The notes: generated by a model from the letters alone, not told the origin. A stretch of 64,000 bases of DNA from Prinsepia uniflora (GCA_032719365.1 CM064871.1:56635056-56699055), one strand, 5' to 3'. Counted from the first letter of the stretch, positions 1 through 12,059 are shown. Program-made: numbers and translations.

Positions 1-1000
1 GAACCTTAGTGCTCTCTATGCAATGGCCACCATTTGGCCGTTATTCATGGGGAACCTTCACTTCATTTTCAAAATTTTAAACCATGCGATGAAACTCTCA
101 GTAGTCTCATGCTCTGCGTATCTGATGGCAGTTAGGTCACTGATTGTGACTTCAGGCTCGACCTAGTAAAACTCCTCATAAAGTTTGTCTCTATTTAAGC
201 CAAAGTGTGTGTTGAGGCTTTTAGCAGCAAAGTGTAATAAGAAAAATCATCCCCAGCTAGAGAGACGTTGAACAATCGCAGGTTGAGATAGAAATTATCG
301 TTAAGAGCTACACATTAGGCCAAAAATCTCCCTATATGTTTCAGGGACGTCGTACTGCCATCTCTACTAAAGATTGAAAAAGATGACGATTTAGGAAAAG
401 GATTATCTTAGTCCACGTACATGGGGTAAGGCTTCGTGTATTTCGGGACATTAGCTCTCCTAGGTGGCATTGTTTGTCCTTGAATTTAATGCCTTATCTC
501 GACCATTTCAGTCATGATGGCCTGGTGCTCAACTATATAGGGTGGCATTTGGTTAGGTCTGGATTCCTCTTCAGACCTCGTGTCATCAGATCTTCTCCAG
601 TTCTCAGAATCACCCTTAATGCTATTCGGGACACTCCTGCCCATCTTAACCTTTGACTTTTCCCGGGTGGGTGGTCGATATTTGTCCTGGATCCCGTTGT
701 CCTCTTTCAGCTCGACCTCACATATCATGCTTGTTTTCGGGACTTCGAATGGTGAGGTGCTTGCGAACAAATGCCTCGTGACCAAAGGTTCTAGATTAGA
801 TACTCCTGAATCCATGGTCCATTTTCCTTTTTTCAGACTTACCATCTCTGAAGGTGGGGTGGCAGTACCTTTGAGCTATACTTTTCCATGCCTAGAGAGC
901 TTCTGAACTTGTTCGTTCAAATCGAAAATAGGAGCCAGGGTGTCCTTCATTAATTTCATCAATTCTTCCTTAGCTAATTCCTAACTTGTGATATCGTCGA
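1..1000 (-). pseudogene. Ty3/gypsy gag remnant, cut by window edge
   Basis: Read on the minus strand, this stretch gives pieces of a plant gypsy capsid protein in shifting frames with stops. About 1000-905 gives an acidic/leucine-rich segment (EELMKLMKDTLAPIFDLNEQ). About 480-420 gives an NVPKYTKPYPMYVD piece, like the 'YTKPYP' motif of plant gypsy Gag. About 250-1 gives NRDKLYEEFY, then SDLTAIRYAEHETTESFIAWF, the Gag helical core. A longer open stretch at 845-486 is the hydrophilic part between. Gag would package element RNA, but the stops (for example after FKILKMK near 60) make it non-functional. The rest of the element lies left of the window. Family assignment is by motif recognition only. 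Confidence 0.6.
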
Positions 1001-2317
1001 GATTTCCATCATGAGAAGTTTCTATATTGGCTTACATTAGTGGTGGCCCAAGAATTTCTTGCTGTGGTGTTGAACTCACAAATCTCTCTTTAGCATCACC
1101 GTCTACGTTCTATATATCGGAACTTGGAAATGTACTGCAAATGAGTCTCACTAGGCGTGCCAGATTATTTTCATGCCAAAAATGTTTTCGTAGCGGAATC
1201 CGAAGTCTTCTGTCAATGGCTCGCTTCCGAATGAGCGGATACGCAAGTGTTTGGGTGAAGGGGATCTCTTCGCTATAGACTAATGCAGTGGTGTACGGTG
1301 TAAACGACTAGGTGAGTGGGGTGAAGACAGAAATCCTTCGACCATGGTGCCAAGGTCCTACCCTAGAAGGGCTAGTTTAGCTAACTTTGCCTTCTATATG
1401 CCTTCAAAGTAGGCGTGCACTAGTAGAAACTTCTAATAGATAGGGTTAGAAAAAGTTTTTGAAATGCGGCCCATAAACCATCGTTTGAATCATGTGAAGG
1501 TGGAGCAAGCAGGTATCTTGCTTGCTTTGTTCTTTTCTATGCCTCCTTCGAGGACTTTAAATATTGTTTTTGCGCCTAGTCCAAGTTCAATGTCAGCGTG
1601 CTCATGTTAGCAGTTTGTAATTGAGATTAGAGGGGGAAGTTAGATAGATCAATCACTTCAACTTGATTGTTCGAATACTAAACCAAAACACGCATATGGC
1701 TTTGCGACTTAAGCAACCATTGGACTCATTGGTTGTTGTATTCCCGTTATGGAGATCAGACTTGAAGAAACCAATTATAGAGAAGGAGAGGGGAAGTGCA
1801 AACACATAGAAAGTAAAGTTGATTAAGTATGAGCGTGATGAATTGAATTACTAGCACGAGAAGTAAACTATCTTTAAGCTAGAATGAGCCAGTGTTATTG
1901 GTCGAGAGATTGTCAACTAGATGAACATCCATTTGATATCATACAAAAGTTGCTGGCAGAGCAGTACAAAGACATGATGATGTTGGGAGTGAGATTGTGA
2001 AGGTCTCAAAGACTGGTTTGATGAAATCAAAATGAGGAGGTTTTTAGGTGGCCTTCAAAACGTGATGCGGAAGCAAGCCGGGATGAAGTATGGTGGTTAG
2101 GAAGCCTCCATAAACGAACTTAGGATACATGTCGGATTTGAAGGAAATCTTCTTGTTCTCGGGGTAAGAATTGAGAAGGGTTAAGAAGAGAACTGAATCT
2201 TGATCCCGAATCAAAGAGACAGGTTTTGCCAAGAAGGCGAGATTTTGAGTAACAAAGAAACTTTTGAATGTTTGCAGTTGTTGATGAGGTGGCCTATTCT
2301 GATTGGACAGATATTTT
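1001..2317. other. No gene seen; probable leader/LTR of the gag remnant
   Basis: No coding region is supported. At 1143-1162 the minus strand reads a 'tggcacgcctagtgagac' motif that commonly occurs in plant gypsy elements just upstream of gag, which fits the gag remnant to its left. The rest (1300-2317) may be that element's LTR, but no second copy or clear end is visible. Confidence 0.35.
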
Positions 2318-5017
2318 AAGTGGGACCCATGGATGAGTGACAAGTGTCACTCATCTCATTGGCCAAACCCCTAATTTGTGGATCTAACATAATTAAATAT
2401 TATTATAATAATTATTTTATAATTTCCAATTATCTCTTCTTAAATCCTAGCCGTCCATTCCATCCCTGAATCAATCATCACCGTCTATCTCATCTCTCCC
2501 CTTCTGATCAAGATCCTCATCATCCAATTAATCTTCCTTCTCTCCCACGATCACCATTTCATTTCTTCTTCTTTTTCTTTCAAAAACCGGACACACACAC
2601 ACACACAACACCATCACCACCCCAGCTCATCTTCATTTGTTTTGTGAGTGGCTAACCGTGAGGAATGAGAGGCTGAGGGACTAAGGACGACAGTGGTCCA
2701 CGGCGGCTCACGGCGGGGGGAAACCCGAGAAGGTAGGCTTGGCTTTGAATTTCGAAACTTGGGTTTTATTGGGTTTTAATCGAACCTAACGGTTAGGTTT
2801 TTCTTATGGTGGTTTTATGAGTCGAAAGGGATTGATTTTGAGGCTTATGACAACCGGGAAGGACGGTGAACGGCGGAGGAAGCCGCCGTCACCATTGTCG
2901 ACGTATGGAGGTGCGGTTTTCCTTAGTTTTCAAGTGTGTTTAATAACTAAAATGAGAGGGTTTGAGATTAGGAAAATTTAGGGATTAAAATGGGTAGAAA
3001 TGGATTGAAAATATGATGGTTTAGACCTTGAACCGGTGCAGACCGGTTCGGCCGATTCAGAACCAGTGAACCTGGTTCAGTCGAAGGTTATTGGTGAGTG
3101 AACAGGGGCGCATGGCTCCCACGCGCAACCACTTCAGGCGGCCCGTGTGGGCACGTGGCCCACTTTCTGGGGATGTCTTCAACATGTGAAATCTTCTATT
3201 CGATGTAACAAACATTTTGGGACTGGTTTCGTGTCGATCGGACACCGTCCCGATAATGTTCGGGGCATCAGAAGATTTCGGATCGGGATTTAAAATAGTT
3301 AAAAATTCTGGAAAATTTTGGGGCTTTAATGGGAGGTTAATAAGGCAATTAGTAACCTTCTATTATGATTTGGACAGGTTCGGGCGTCCCTGTGACGATT
3401 ATTGGCTCGGGAGAGCCGTATGAAACGCATATCGAGGCAACAGCTCGGACGGTCTGTGAGTGGACCTTGGTTTCTAAATTGGTGCATGCATAAATGTTTA
3501 TTATATGTTTTAATACATGTTTTGTGATTCCATGAGTGTATTTGGATGTGGTTACGTATTGGCACGTATTTCGAGGTTTCGGCTCTATACGGTGCCGATA
3601 CGGGTTTGTATTTCCTTATTGGTTTAAATCAAATGGTTTTGGATTTCCAAAAGGATAAACTCGGTATGAGACCCATTTGGTTTTGTGTCGGGAATATGAC
3701 GCTATTGATGGCCTAGGGGTCTGAATCGTGAACACGGCGAGTGCTATGTGCACGGCGACCGACGATACGACGCTCACCTCCGGACTGGGATATATTCCTT
3801 CCGGAGAGGTCACGATGCACGATTTGTGGTCGGACAGCCGATGGAGGCTCGACTTCGGAGTGCTGATAGTTCAGGATATCGATCGGTGATGAGTGCACCA
3901 TGATCTTGTGGTGGTCGCGTCGGTTGATACGTTCACGGCGGCATACCAGGATTGAGGTCGGTCCTGGATTGATAGTTGCACGCATCACTATAATCGGAGT
4001 CGTGACTGACCCTGAGATATGGGGCATGATGCCTAGCTGAGTCATATGTTCGGGCACGAGACCCAGTTACTTTACATTTATGATTTCGGGTTGGGGACCC
4101 TAATGGATTTTCAGGTTCATGACGGTTTATGGTAACCGGCATGAACCCTTGAAAGGTTTTTATGGATCATGATGGTTTATGGGACCGGGCATGAATACAT
4201 TGAAAGGTTTTAACGATGTTTTTTTATATGTATATATATTCATATACCTTCCTTTACTTGAATTATCTCCTCCGGGGAGGGTCGTTGGCCTAGGTGAACC
4301 CCGGAGTAGTCACGGAGCACTGACTGAGTGGAGTCGCCCCTATAGGGTTCTTTACTCTTCGGAAGGCTTGTACTATAACCTCAGGGCGGGTCATTGGTCT
4401 ACGAACATTGACCTTGGACCCTTAGAGACTTGTGTTTGAGACCCCGGGTAGCACGCGTGTAGCTTTGGAAACCGTGACAGGATTGGCTGTGTGATTATAT
4501 GTATATATGTGATATACGAGATATGATATGTGACGTGTACAGGTTTTGGGCTGAGTCCCGTATGGATTTGGGCAATGGCTCGTATGGTTGGTATCTTTGT
4601 GGATTCGGGCAGTGGCCCGTATGGTTGGTTCTTTATGGTTCTTTCGGTTATGGTTTTGGGCTTAGTTCCCACATATGGTACTGTTGGTTAAATGGTTTCC
4701 CACATATGGTACTGTTGGTTAAATGGTTTTCGAATGCATGCATGCTTTTTAGTGAAGGGTACAAATGTCTTTATGAAATTTTTTTTATAACTCTTTGTTT
4801 TGTCCACTCACAGCTTTTAATGTTTTGACTGCCCTTCAGGTTGACAGCGGATGTGGACTATAGTAGAGACCGAGATATCACATACCTTTCCGGATCCTGA
4901 CGTACTCTGATGGCCCGGGAGGGCTAAGGTTGGAAATTTGCTTGTCTGAGACTTTGTGTTAGACGGGATCAGGGTCGTCCCGCGTTAATCCCGGCGGAAT
5001 TGGGACGGGTCCTGACA
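2318..5017 (+). mobile_element. 5'-truncated long LTR, gypsy family X
   Basis: From the phrase 'ggatgagtgacaagtgtc' near 2331 onward the sequence runs parallel to the LTRs of element G (51610-54713, 57904-61012), including the 'gtgagtggac', 'tgcatgcat', 'gtccactcac' and 'cccttcaggttgac' landmarks, and it ends in the same 'ggtcctgaca' (5011-5017). The first ~500 bases of a G-type LTR are missing and unrelated DNA lies to the left. No primer-binding site follows 5017, so this is a solo or broken LTR. Divergence from G is substantial, so it is a related but separate family. Confidence 0.75.
3456..4839 (+). other. Putative LTR leader intron with paired ends (family X)
   Basis: Donor-like GTGAGTGGAC at 3456-3465, then TGCATGCAT at 3483-3491. 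At the far end are TGCATGCATGC at 4735-4745, GTCCACTCAC at 4802-4811 and an acceptor-like gcccttcag ending at 4839. The two 10-mers are perfect reverse complements, so the intron ends could pair in RNA. Splicing is inferred. Confidence 0.45.
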
Positions 5018-7525
5018 GAGTTTGATCAATTTATTTGTTTGGTTGAGTTGTTGGTTGTACTTTGAGAAGCGGGCTTCTTCTCCTTTTATAGGTGGCATGG
5101 GAGCGCCGATGGTCGACTCGTGCATCCATATGTGCATCTCCTTCGCGACAACTTGGTCTCACATTCCACTTTCCCTGGCCCGCGTCAGTCTCCCCTCCCC
5201 CAGCCCATCAGGCCGTTGATCCACTGCTACCGAAGCCGGCTGTCCATCTTCGGCGCACGCGTCCCGAATTGCGTCGCCCAAGTCAACGCGCGTTCGCTGA
5301 CATTCAGTCTGCCGTTTCAGCTGCCCCTCACCAACTCTCCACCCACTCTGTCAGCCCACTTCCACCGAATTCAGAGACTGATTTTCAGTAGCAGTTCACC
5401 AAACCTACAACTGCTCCATTTACAGCAGTTTTTCAGTCCTTTTTCTGATTTTTTCCAGCTCCAAACCATCCCTAAAATCATCATTATTCATCATTATTCA
5501 TCATTTCATTTTTATTTATTTTTATTGTAATTTTTTTATTATTTTTTTTTTATTTTTGGTAACTTTTTCTCCCTATAAATAGGGGCTCAATTCTTGTAAC
5601 AAGGGTCCCCAATTGTCCCCATTTTCTCCCATTTTATTTCTCTTTTTGTAATTTCTCTCTAGTTCTTCTCTCCTTTTAGTTTATCTTCTTTCTTTTTATT
5701 CTTTATTTTTGGGGACCATTTTAATTTCTTGTAGATTTTTTTATTAATTAGTTTCCTCTTAATTCTTATTCTTAATTTATGTTATTTTTATGTTATTTCT
5801 TAATTACACTTCTTCTTTACTTTGTTCTTGTGATTTTTTTTTGAGATCTCTTAAACACATTTTTATGCTTCCCTTAAGAAATACCTAGGCCAAGTATTTC
5901 CGAAATAATTCTAGAATTTAAGTCCGCATTCTTATGTTTTATCCTCCATCTTCATAAGGTTCTAGCCGCTGTTCGGTGTTATTTATGAATAACATTCTAT
6001 TGTTTCCATCCACTTTCGGAATCACAAGCTGTTCTTGGGTTCCGAAAGTGTAACTTTATTCCCTTTACTTAAATCCTTGTTATTGTTTTGGTTTTACTTA
6101 TAATTCAATATATATGTTGGTATTTTCTTTCTAACATTTGTAAGTAAGAACGCAATCTCCATGTGTTTTACTTTTTGAATTTCTTTTATTTCATATGTTT
6201 TAGTGCTTAAACTTCGATTCTACGCTAAGTGTTTATGACCGCTGTTCAGTGCACTTAATAGAAAATTGAAGAGATTTAAATGTTTGACACACATTGAAAT
6301 CAATAACGTAAAGTGAATCGTATTATAAGTGTTTATGACCGCTGTTCGGTGCATTTATAATATTGAAAAATGTATGTATGTATTTGAGATGATTAAGGTA
6401 GGATTTCGTGATTGGTTCAATATGAGCATGATGTTAGAGTGTTGGTAAAAATATGTGTTTGAAGAAAGTTCACTTGCACAAAAGTTAAAGTAGAAGTAGA
6501 ATTAAGTTCTTAATTATTTTTACTTGTTTTCTTTATCCTATGATTACAATCTTCTCAAACCCCCCATTTAATTTTTTATTCTTTTATTATTTAATTTTTT
6601 ATTCTTTTATTCTTTATTTCATTAATTCTTTTATTCTTTAATTCATTTATTCTTTAATTCTTAATTATTTAATTATTTAATTCATTATTCTTTGATTATT
6701 CATTATTCTTTTTAACTAACATATTATTAATATTCCCTAATTTCTCCGGTTAAGAACGATCCCTATTTACCAATACTACAATTACACAAAAAAGGTTTAA
6801 ATTGCATAACACTCGAATTACGTTTTAATTTAATGCGTAGTTTGGTCGTTATCATCGGCGCTATGACTGTGTGATTGCGTAAATCACTCTCGCAACCCTA
6901 TGGTCTAGCTGTTGGACATGAGCTGGGTTTGGGCCTAAAATTGGATTGGATTTTTAATTTTTTAAAAACCTTCTCCAAACCCATAGTGATTTATTTTAGG
7001 TGTAAACAACTTTATGCTTTATGCTTTAGATGAGTTTCCATACCTCGTGATTAATTTGGTAAGAGCTTTGTACCGCGGCAGGGGGATGATGATGCATGAG
7101 AGCGGTTGCACGTGAGTCCAATGATACCCGGAGTGGATGGTGTATCTCCCAGTCCCATTTCAGGGCCAGAAGAGATGGTCAAGCTCCATAAAATTGTTGA
7201 GGGAGATGGGAGAGATTTTGGGAGTAGTCCCCGGAGATATCATGTGATAATTAATATATACGAGTCAGATTCCATGTATGTAGGTTGTGGTCAATTAAAG
7301 AGGAGACCATGGTTAGTATTAGACTCGGGTGGATATATGTGGGTTCGACATGGGAAGATGTTAAATCTGAAGGCCATGCATCATTGCTAGATTTTCACCG
7401 ACTCACCATTCCCAAGTGCCCAATAAGCTCCATCTGATATGACCGTCATCCCTGCTGGTAAACTAGTCCAACCCATGAGGGTCGTGATCCCGAGAGGCAT
7501 GAACGAAATCGCAATTTGGAAAGTA
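5018..7525. other. No gene; AT/T-rich LTR-like tract with TATA box
   Basis: No credible coding region. A strong plant TATA context (cctataaatagg) lies near 5573-5584, followed by a T-rich leader-like tract, which resembles the promoter and R/U5 part of an LTR, but no matching copy or ends are visible. A 31-base sequence containing 'gaccgctgttc' occurs at 6227-6257 and again exactly 100 bases later at 6327-6357; a shorter version is at 5966-5978. 6540-6720 is low-complexity TTTATTC-type sequence. A short open frame at 7106-7390 has no recognisable feature. Confidence 0.4.
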
Positions 7526-7679
7526 TTTAGACTTTAATGCGCACACTGAATCTTATGGGTTATCCCATAATCTCCAACATTGTCTGCCAAGAAGAGCCAC
7601 GTTTTAGACTTTAATGCGCACACTGAATCTTACGGGTTATCCCATAATCTCCAACATTGTCCGCCAAGAAGAGCCACGT
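7526..7679. repeat. 77-bp tandem duplication, two copies
   Basis: Units 7526-7602 and 7603-7679 are almost identical, differing at two visible positions (tatggg/tacggg and tgtctg/tgtccg). A local tandem duplication with no coding potential. Confidence 0.9.
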
Positions 7680-8085
7680 TAAAATGCTCTGTGTCTCTGA
7701 AGTCCATATATCCCGCCATCAACTTTACCTAGGCAGAGGTAGACCCAACTTTTCTAGTGCAATTTTTTCCTCCCATGAGAACAATTCTTTTACCCTAAGG
7801 TCCTTCTGCTATTTTAGCTATACATGTTTATTGTCATTTTCTTATACAATATATGATTAGGATTCTAATCCCCTACTTTATAATTAAACTTAAAACACTT
7901 TTATAATTAAACTTATATATTCTAACTAATTTTTTTAACCGATAACGAAATCCATGTTATTTGAAGTTTAATGATATGGTTTAGAAAGTTTTGCGGTGGG
8001 CGGGTATGGTGGGGTGTTGAGATAGCAATGATGGTGTCAGAGCTTATGATTTAGGATTGAGAGTTAATTATTAGATAATATGTGA

Positions 8086-8530
8086 TGTTGATGCCAAAAA
8101 TGGCACCAACGAGACCGAGAAGACGACGCTGAATATTAAGACACCGGCACGTACGTGGTTCACCCGAATAGGGCTACGTCCACGGGACAAACTTTCCGAG
8201 ATAGTATTATTGATAATAATAGTGTTTACATCTTTGTGGCCTTGAGCCATTAAGGGAGATATGGAGAGGATGTCTTCACATGTGTGAGAGGTGGATGAGA
8301 TTGATTACAAATGAGGGGATGCCCTCCTTAAATAGGCAAGGCTAGGGTTTCCATTGCATTATGGGCTTCGTATGGACTTAGGCCCGGCCCAAGTGCGGGG
8401 TGAAATCCCGCACGAACAGTAGTCCCCCAAGTCCTCATTGAAGATAGTGTCTTCGATGGGGACTTGAACAATAGACCGAATACAGGCCGAACTAAGTAAT
8501 TGCTGATCTGGCTCGAAACCAACATGAAGC
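8086..8530 (-). mobile_element. LTR-like fragment, minus orientation
   Basis: On the minus strand this has LTR layout: a TATA-like ctatttaagg (8323-8336), a leader, then a U5-like stretch with a 'cccgtggacgtagccc' phrase common in plant LTR transcripts, ending in 'ggcatcaaca' at 8086 (CA end). The upstream limit is unclear and probably includes the repeat block to 8830. No internal domain or second LTR was found. Confidence 0.45.
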
Positions 8531-8830
8531 GACATTCAGCATGAAGTAATACTCAGCTAGAGGTTGTACTCATCGCGAGGCTACTCGGTAAGGGAAGACA
8601 CTCATCGGAGGCTGCTCAGCTTGAGGTGATCGCTCTATGCGAGGCTGCTTGATGCGAGGGATGCTCGGATGGAGGCGACCGTTCTGTGCGAGGATACTCG
8701 GCTAGAAGGCGGTCGCTCCGTACGAGGCGGCTCGGCTAGAGGCAATCCACTCATGGAGGCGGCTCGACCAGAGATATCATCCATTACAAAATAGCTCGAC
8801 TAGAGGCACTGTTCATCGTGAGTATTAACT
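8531..8830. repeat. Degenerate 'ggctcg' tandem repeat block
   Basis: Roughly 30-40 base units built on 'gaggcggctcggctagaggc'-like phrases recur with variable spacing. The block is much more GC-rich than the AT-rich DNA to its right. It may be the U3 repeats of the LTR-like fragment at 8086-8530. Confidence 0.6.
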
Positions 8831-9570
8831 CATAGTGAAGTGGGCATTCAATGTGAATTACCGAGGGGCACAAGGGTGCAAGCATTGCCATGGGCAAATA
8901 GATTAATTGCTCGTGTCGGGCGGCATTTGAATAACTCAGTCATTCCTGGGAACATGACATATTTGTATTGGTTAGTAAACCAAATAATATAATAAGCTCA
9001 AATAATATGTATTCGATTTTATGAGCATAGTTGCATGGATCAATCAACATGTGATACAAAAATATTTAAAATATTCAATAATATGTTGTGGGTCTAATTG
9101 ATCACTAAATAAAATAAATAAATGTACATTGGATGCCTTCATGCCATATGGTATGTCAATTCATAAAAAGTCACGTGAAGAGTGAAGAAGCAAATGATTT
9201 GTAGGAAAATGCATGCCACATGTCACACTCATACAAACAAGATGTAATAATAATCCATATAATAATATAGTTATATCAATAATAATAATAATATTGATAT
9301 GCGTGATGTATTCAATAGATTAGACAATTGCATTGTACTGTGTATTTTCCGTTTCAACAAATGGTTTCCAAAACCCAATGTAAAAACATGTGGTGGCACA
9401 TAAATCAGAAAGCATTGGATGCCCTTTTAAAAGTCATGGTAAAGGCTAACTAATTAATAAGGGCCATGTGCATATCAGACATACATGATTGAATGAATAA
9501 AATATTGAAATAAGAAATAAAAAAAAAGCAAGGTTCAAGCAACTTATCTCTTTCAAACCTCATCCCCGAC
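8831..9570. other. AT-rich non-coding stretch
   Basis: AT-rich DNA with short runs such as (aat)n near 9280-9300. No open frame, repeat partner or RNA gene seen. Confidence 0.5.
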
Positions 9571-10264
9571 TTATCACACACATATCATGGTGGTGGAGAG
9601 TTGCAGCAGTGTATGACCAGCGACAACTTCGAGAAGGGGCTGAGCGTGCAAAGGAGAGGATGTCTGCCACCTCCGACGACGATGAACGACCCAGGAGGCG
9701 CGGTTGCAGGTTGAACCATCGTGAGCCGAACGGTGCAGGAGATGTTGTTGGACGACAACTGGTCGCCGTCGAATTGGAGGCAAGATCGAGCCCTGGTGAC
9801 GTCGCGGTCGCACGTCATGCGGTGGCTACACGGCGGCCAAGATCTGGGTTCTTTCCCGCGATGGCGTGGGCGGAAGTACCTTCAACGGAGGTGCGGCGAC
9901 GTGGTGGCGCTGCAGTTCTTCCCCTCATCTCAGTCGGTCTACAGCCCAATGGTGAGTGCTTTGCTTCTTCTGGTAGAGAAAAGTGGGGAAGAAGACCAAT
10001 GGGGTTTGTGGAAAACCGCGACTACGTATGCTCATCTATTTGGAAAATATCAAAATCAAGGCCTATGACTATTGAGTCAGATTTTGTGAGTGTGGGAGAG
10101 GGTTTTTTAACTGTGGGTGTTAACCACAAAGAAGAAATAGATCTCTAGGGCTATTTTGGCCGTGAGCAGATATGAGTTTTTTCTTGGATTTGGTGTTCTT
10201 GAATATTCAAGGTGTTTCTGCAGGAGAGTGAAAAGAAAAGGATCCGACATGGATTTTTGTCGCG
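9571..10264 (-). mobile_element. Probable leader of a Tat-like gypsy fragment plus GC-rich patch
   Basis: On the minus strand this lies directly downstream of the LTR end and 'ggcgccgtctgtggg' leader motif at 10265-10284, so it would be the 5' leader/gag start of that element. 9600-9990 is distinctly GC-rich with several overlapping open frames on both strands (for example 9609-10148 plus, 9574-9818 minus). I recognise no domain in any of them, so no function is assigned. Confidence 0.35.
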
Positions 10265-10284
10265 ATTCCCACAGACGGCGCCAA
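10265..10284 (-). other. Primer-binding-site-like motif next to LTR
   Basis: Minus-strand ttggcgccgtctgtgggaat directly follows the LTR end 'ggatcaaaca'. This is the position and sequence style of the tRNA primer-binding site in many plant Tat-lineage gypsy elements. The tRNA was not identified. Confidence 0.6.
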
Positions 10285-10602
10285 TGTTTGATCCTGAAAT
10301 GACCAACACGATGAGACCCGCTGGGGGTTCTGGGACCAGCCGCGTGGTGTTTCGGGTTCGCTGGGGCGTGGCCGTTCGGCGAGTATCCTACAAGGACTAG
10401 ACACCGGTGTGGTGCCGGCCGAAGGGGCTCCGATACCTAAGTTAGTATCTGAGTGCCGAGAGGCAAGTAAATACAGTGCTCTGGATCGGTTCTTAGTGTC
10501 TTACCTTTGTGAAGGGTTTTGGGGTATTTATAGTAGCCATAACTGCGGTAGGTGGGCTACTGTTACGGGAGCAGGTGGTGCTTGGTGGCTGGGAGCCTTC
10601 TG
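10285..10602 (-). mobile_element. Inverted partial LTR of Tat-like gypsy element
   Basis: This 318-base segment is the reverse complement of 12777-13094 with about four differences by eye. It carries the TATA (ctataaatacccc on the minus strand), R and U5 parts and the LTR end at 10285; the first ~260 bases of the LTR are missing and unrelated sequence begins at 10603. The very high identity suggests both pieces come from the same or very recent insertions, rearranged by inversion. Confidence 0.8.
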
Positions 10603-10649
10603 TCAACTTGGGGGTGCACTGCAAAACTCAACTGTTAGTGCCCCGGCAT

Positions 10650-11809
10650 GCCTACACACTATAACTTCAGCACTACTTGCTTACCAGGTGGCGAGATGAG
10701 ACCCACGGCAAGCAGGTTCGACGGCAACTTCAGGACGCACCGGCTGCGTTCCAGGTCGGACAGCTTTTCCCGCACCAGGTTGCACGCCTCCCAATCCTCT
10801 GCTGTTACCGTTGCCTTGGACGGACCTGCACACACAACAACACCATCAGTCTCCGCCTCGGTAGCCACAATTGACGCCTTATGACTACTAGCCGAACGGT
10901 AGACCAACAACCTCCAGACTGGAAGTAGCTGGGAATCCTCGCGCGGACCCCACTGACGTCCCCTTCCCACGGCCCCGATACCCAGCAGAACCGATGCCTC
11001 CAGCTCTTCTGCGACGTCGGCACATCAGTGATGAACGCCCCCCGCGCAGTCTTGTGCAGGCACTCCATCTGGTACCACCCTGACCCGTAGGTCTGCCGCT
11101 TGAAGCGGTACAGGGCGCACAGTTGCCCCCAGGTCGGCTCCGACAGTCCCGCCAATCAGAATGCCGTGTACAGGCTGATCAGGATGATCCAGCCGTTGGC
11201 GTTCAGCTGCCCCAGGGCCAGGTTCGCCCTCGCCATCATGTCCTGGAGCCACGGGTGCAGAGGCAGCCTCATGCCGTGTTCAAAGCAATCGACGTAAAAT
11301 AATGTCGACCCTTCCGGCGGACTGCTCGGCTTCTTGCTGTGCGGGGGTACCGTCATCTTAATCTCCGCCGGCACGCTGTACAGCTCCCGGAACCGGTCCA
11401 GGTCGGACTGCCGAATGGTGTTCATCTCGTAGTCCACGGCATACTCCACCTTCACCACGCCATCGGCATCTAGTTCCATCGGCGAGCTCGTCTCCGTACC
11501 GCTACCTTCAGCCTCGGAATCGACGGTGGCGACGGGGGGAGTATGGGGAGACGTCCTCCTCTCACTTGGCCGACCGGCACCCGACGTGCTGCACCCGCCC
11601 TGCTGCCTCACCTCCTTCCGCGGCAACCTGAGAGCCTCATCCAGGCTGTCACCACTGCTGGACGACGACGTGCCGCTAGTGGACCCACTAGTGGACGTTG
11701 ACCCACTGCGCCCGCTCGGCCCGTCGGTTGCCGAACTGGACGGTGTTTCCCCGCCAAAAGCTTGAGGGGACCTAACCCCAGATCCACTGTTTGACTCTGA
11801 CTCTGACAT
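10650..11809 (-). pseudogene. Antisense extra gene of gypsy element (PF04195-type 'putative gypsy transposon' protein)
   Basis: An open frame starts at ATG 11809 with a Ser/Gly/Thr-rich N-terminus of about 100 residues. From about residue 130 comes a conserved block (RFRELYSVPAEIKM, then FYVDCFEHGMRLPLHPWLQ) that matches my memory of the plant PF04195/Transposase_28 family. A TGA at about 11156 interrupts it; the same frame continues to about 10805 with PTWGQLCALYRFKR and QKSWRHRFCWVSG, both family-like. A further piece in another frame (about 10860-10660, AEDWEACNLVREKLSDLE) suggests an intron or frameshift. The gene is antisense to the adjacent 3' LTR (12519-13094), the layout known for extra ORFs in plant Tat-lineage gypsy elements. 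Its function is not known. The in-frame stop makes this copy probably dead. Confidence 0.65.
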
Positions 11810-12035
11810 CTACAAATTACCAAAAGAAAAGAAGCTACAACTAAGCACCTACGCTACGGAACACATGCTGAGCATAGACGCCGAACGGCAGGAATTATAC
11901 CTTTCAAAGTTTCGCTCGGTCGAACTGGTTCCACGTGCGTCCTCTTCTTGATCGGCAGTCTCCAATTCAGTCGGCACTCGCAATTATTCCACTGATGCTC
12001 TGAGTCAAAAGTGACAAACGACAGAAAGCTTTCGC

Positions 12036-12047
12036 CCCTTTTATAGG
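12036..12047 (-). promoter_or_regulatory. TATA box of the antisense gene
   Basis: Minus-strand cctataaaagggg lies about 230 bases upstream of the ATG at 11809, with no other gene between. It would give the antisense gene its own promoter, independent of the LTR. Confidence 0.5.
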
Positions 12048-12059
12048 CCCCTGGCCCGC

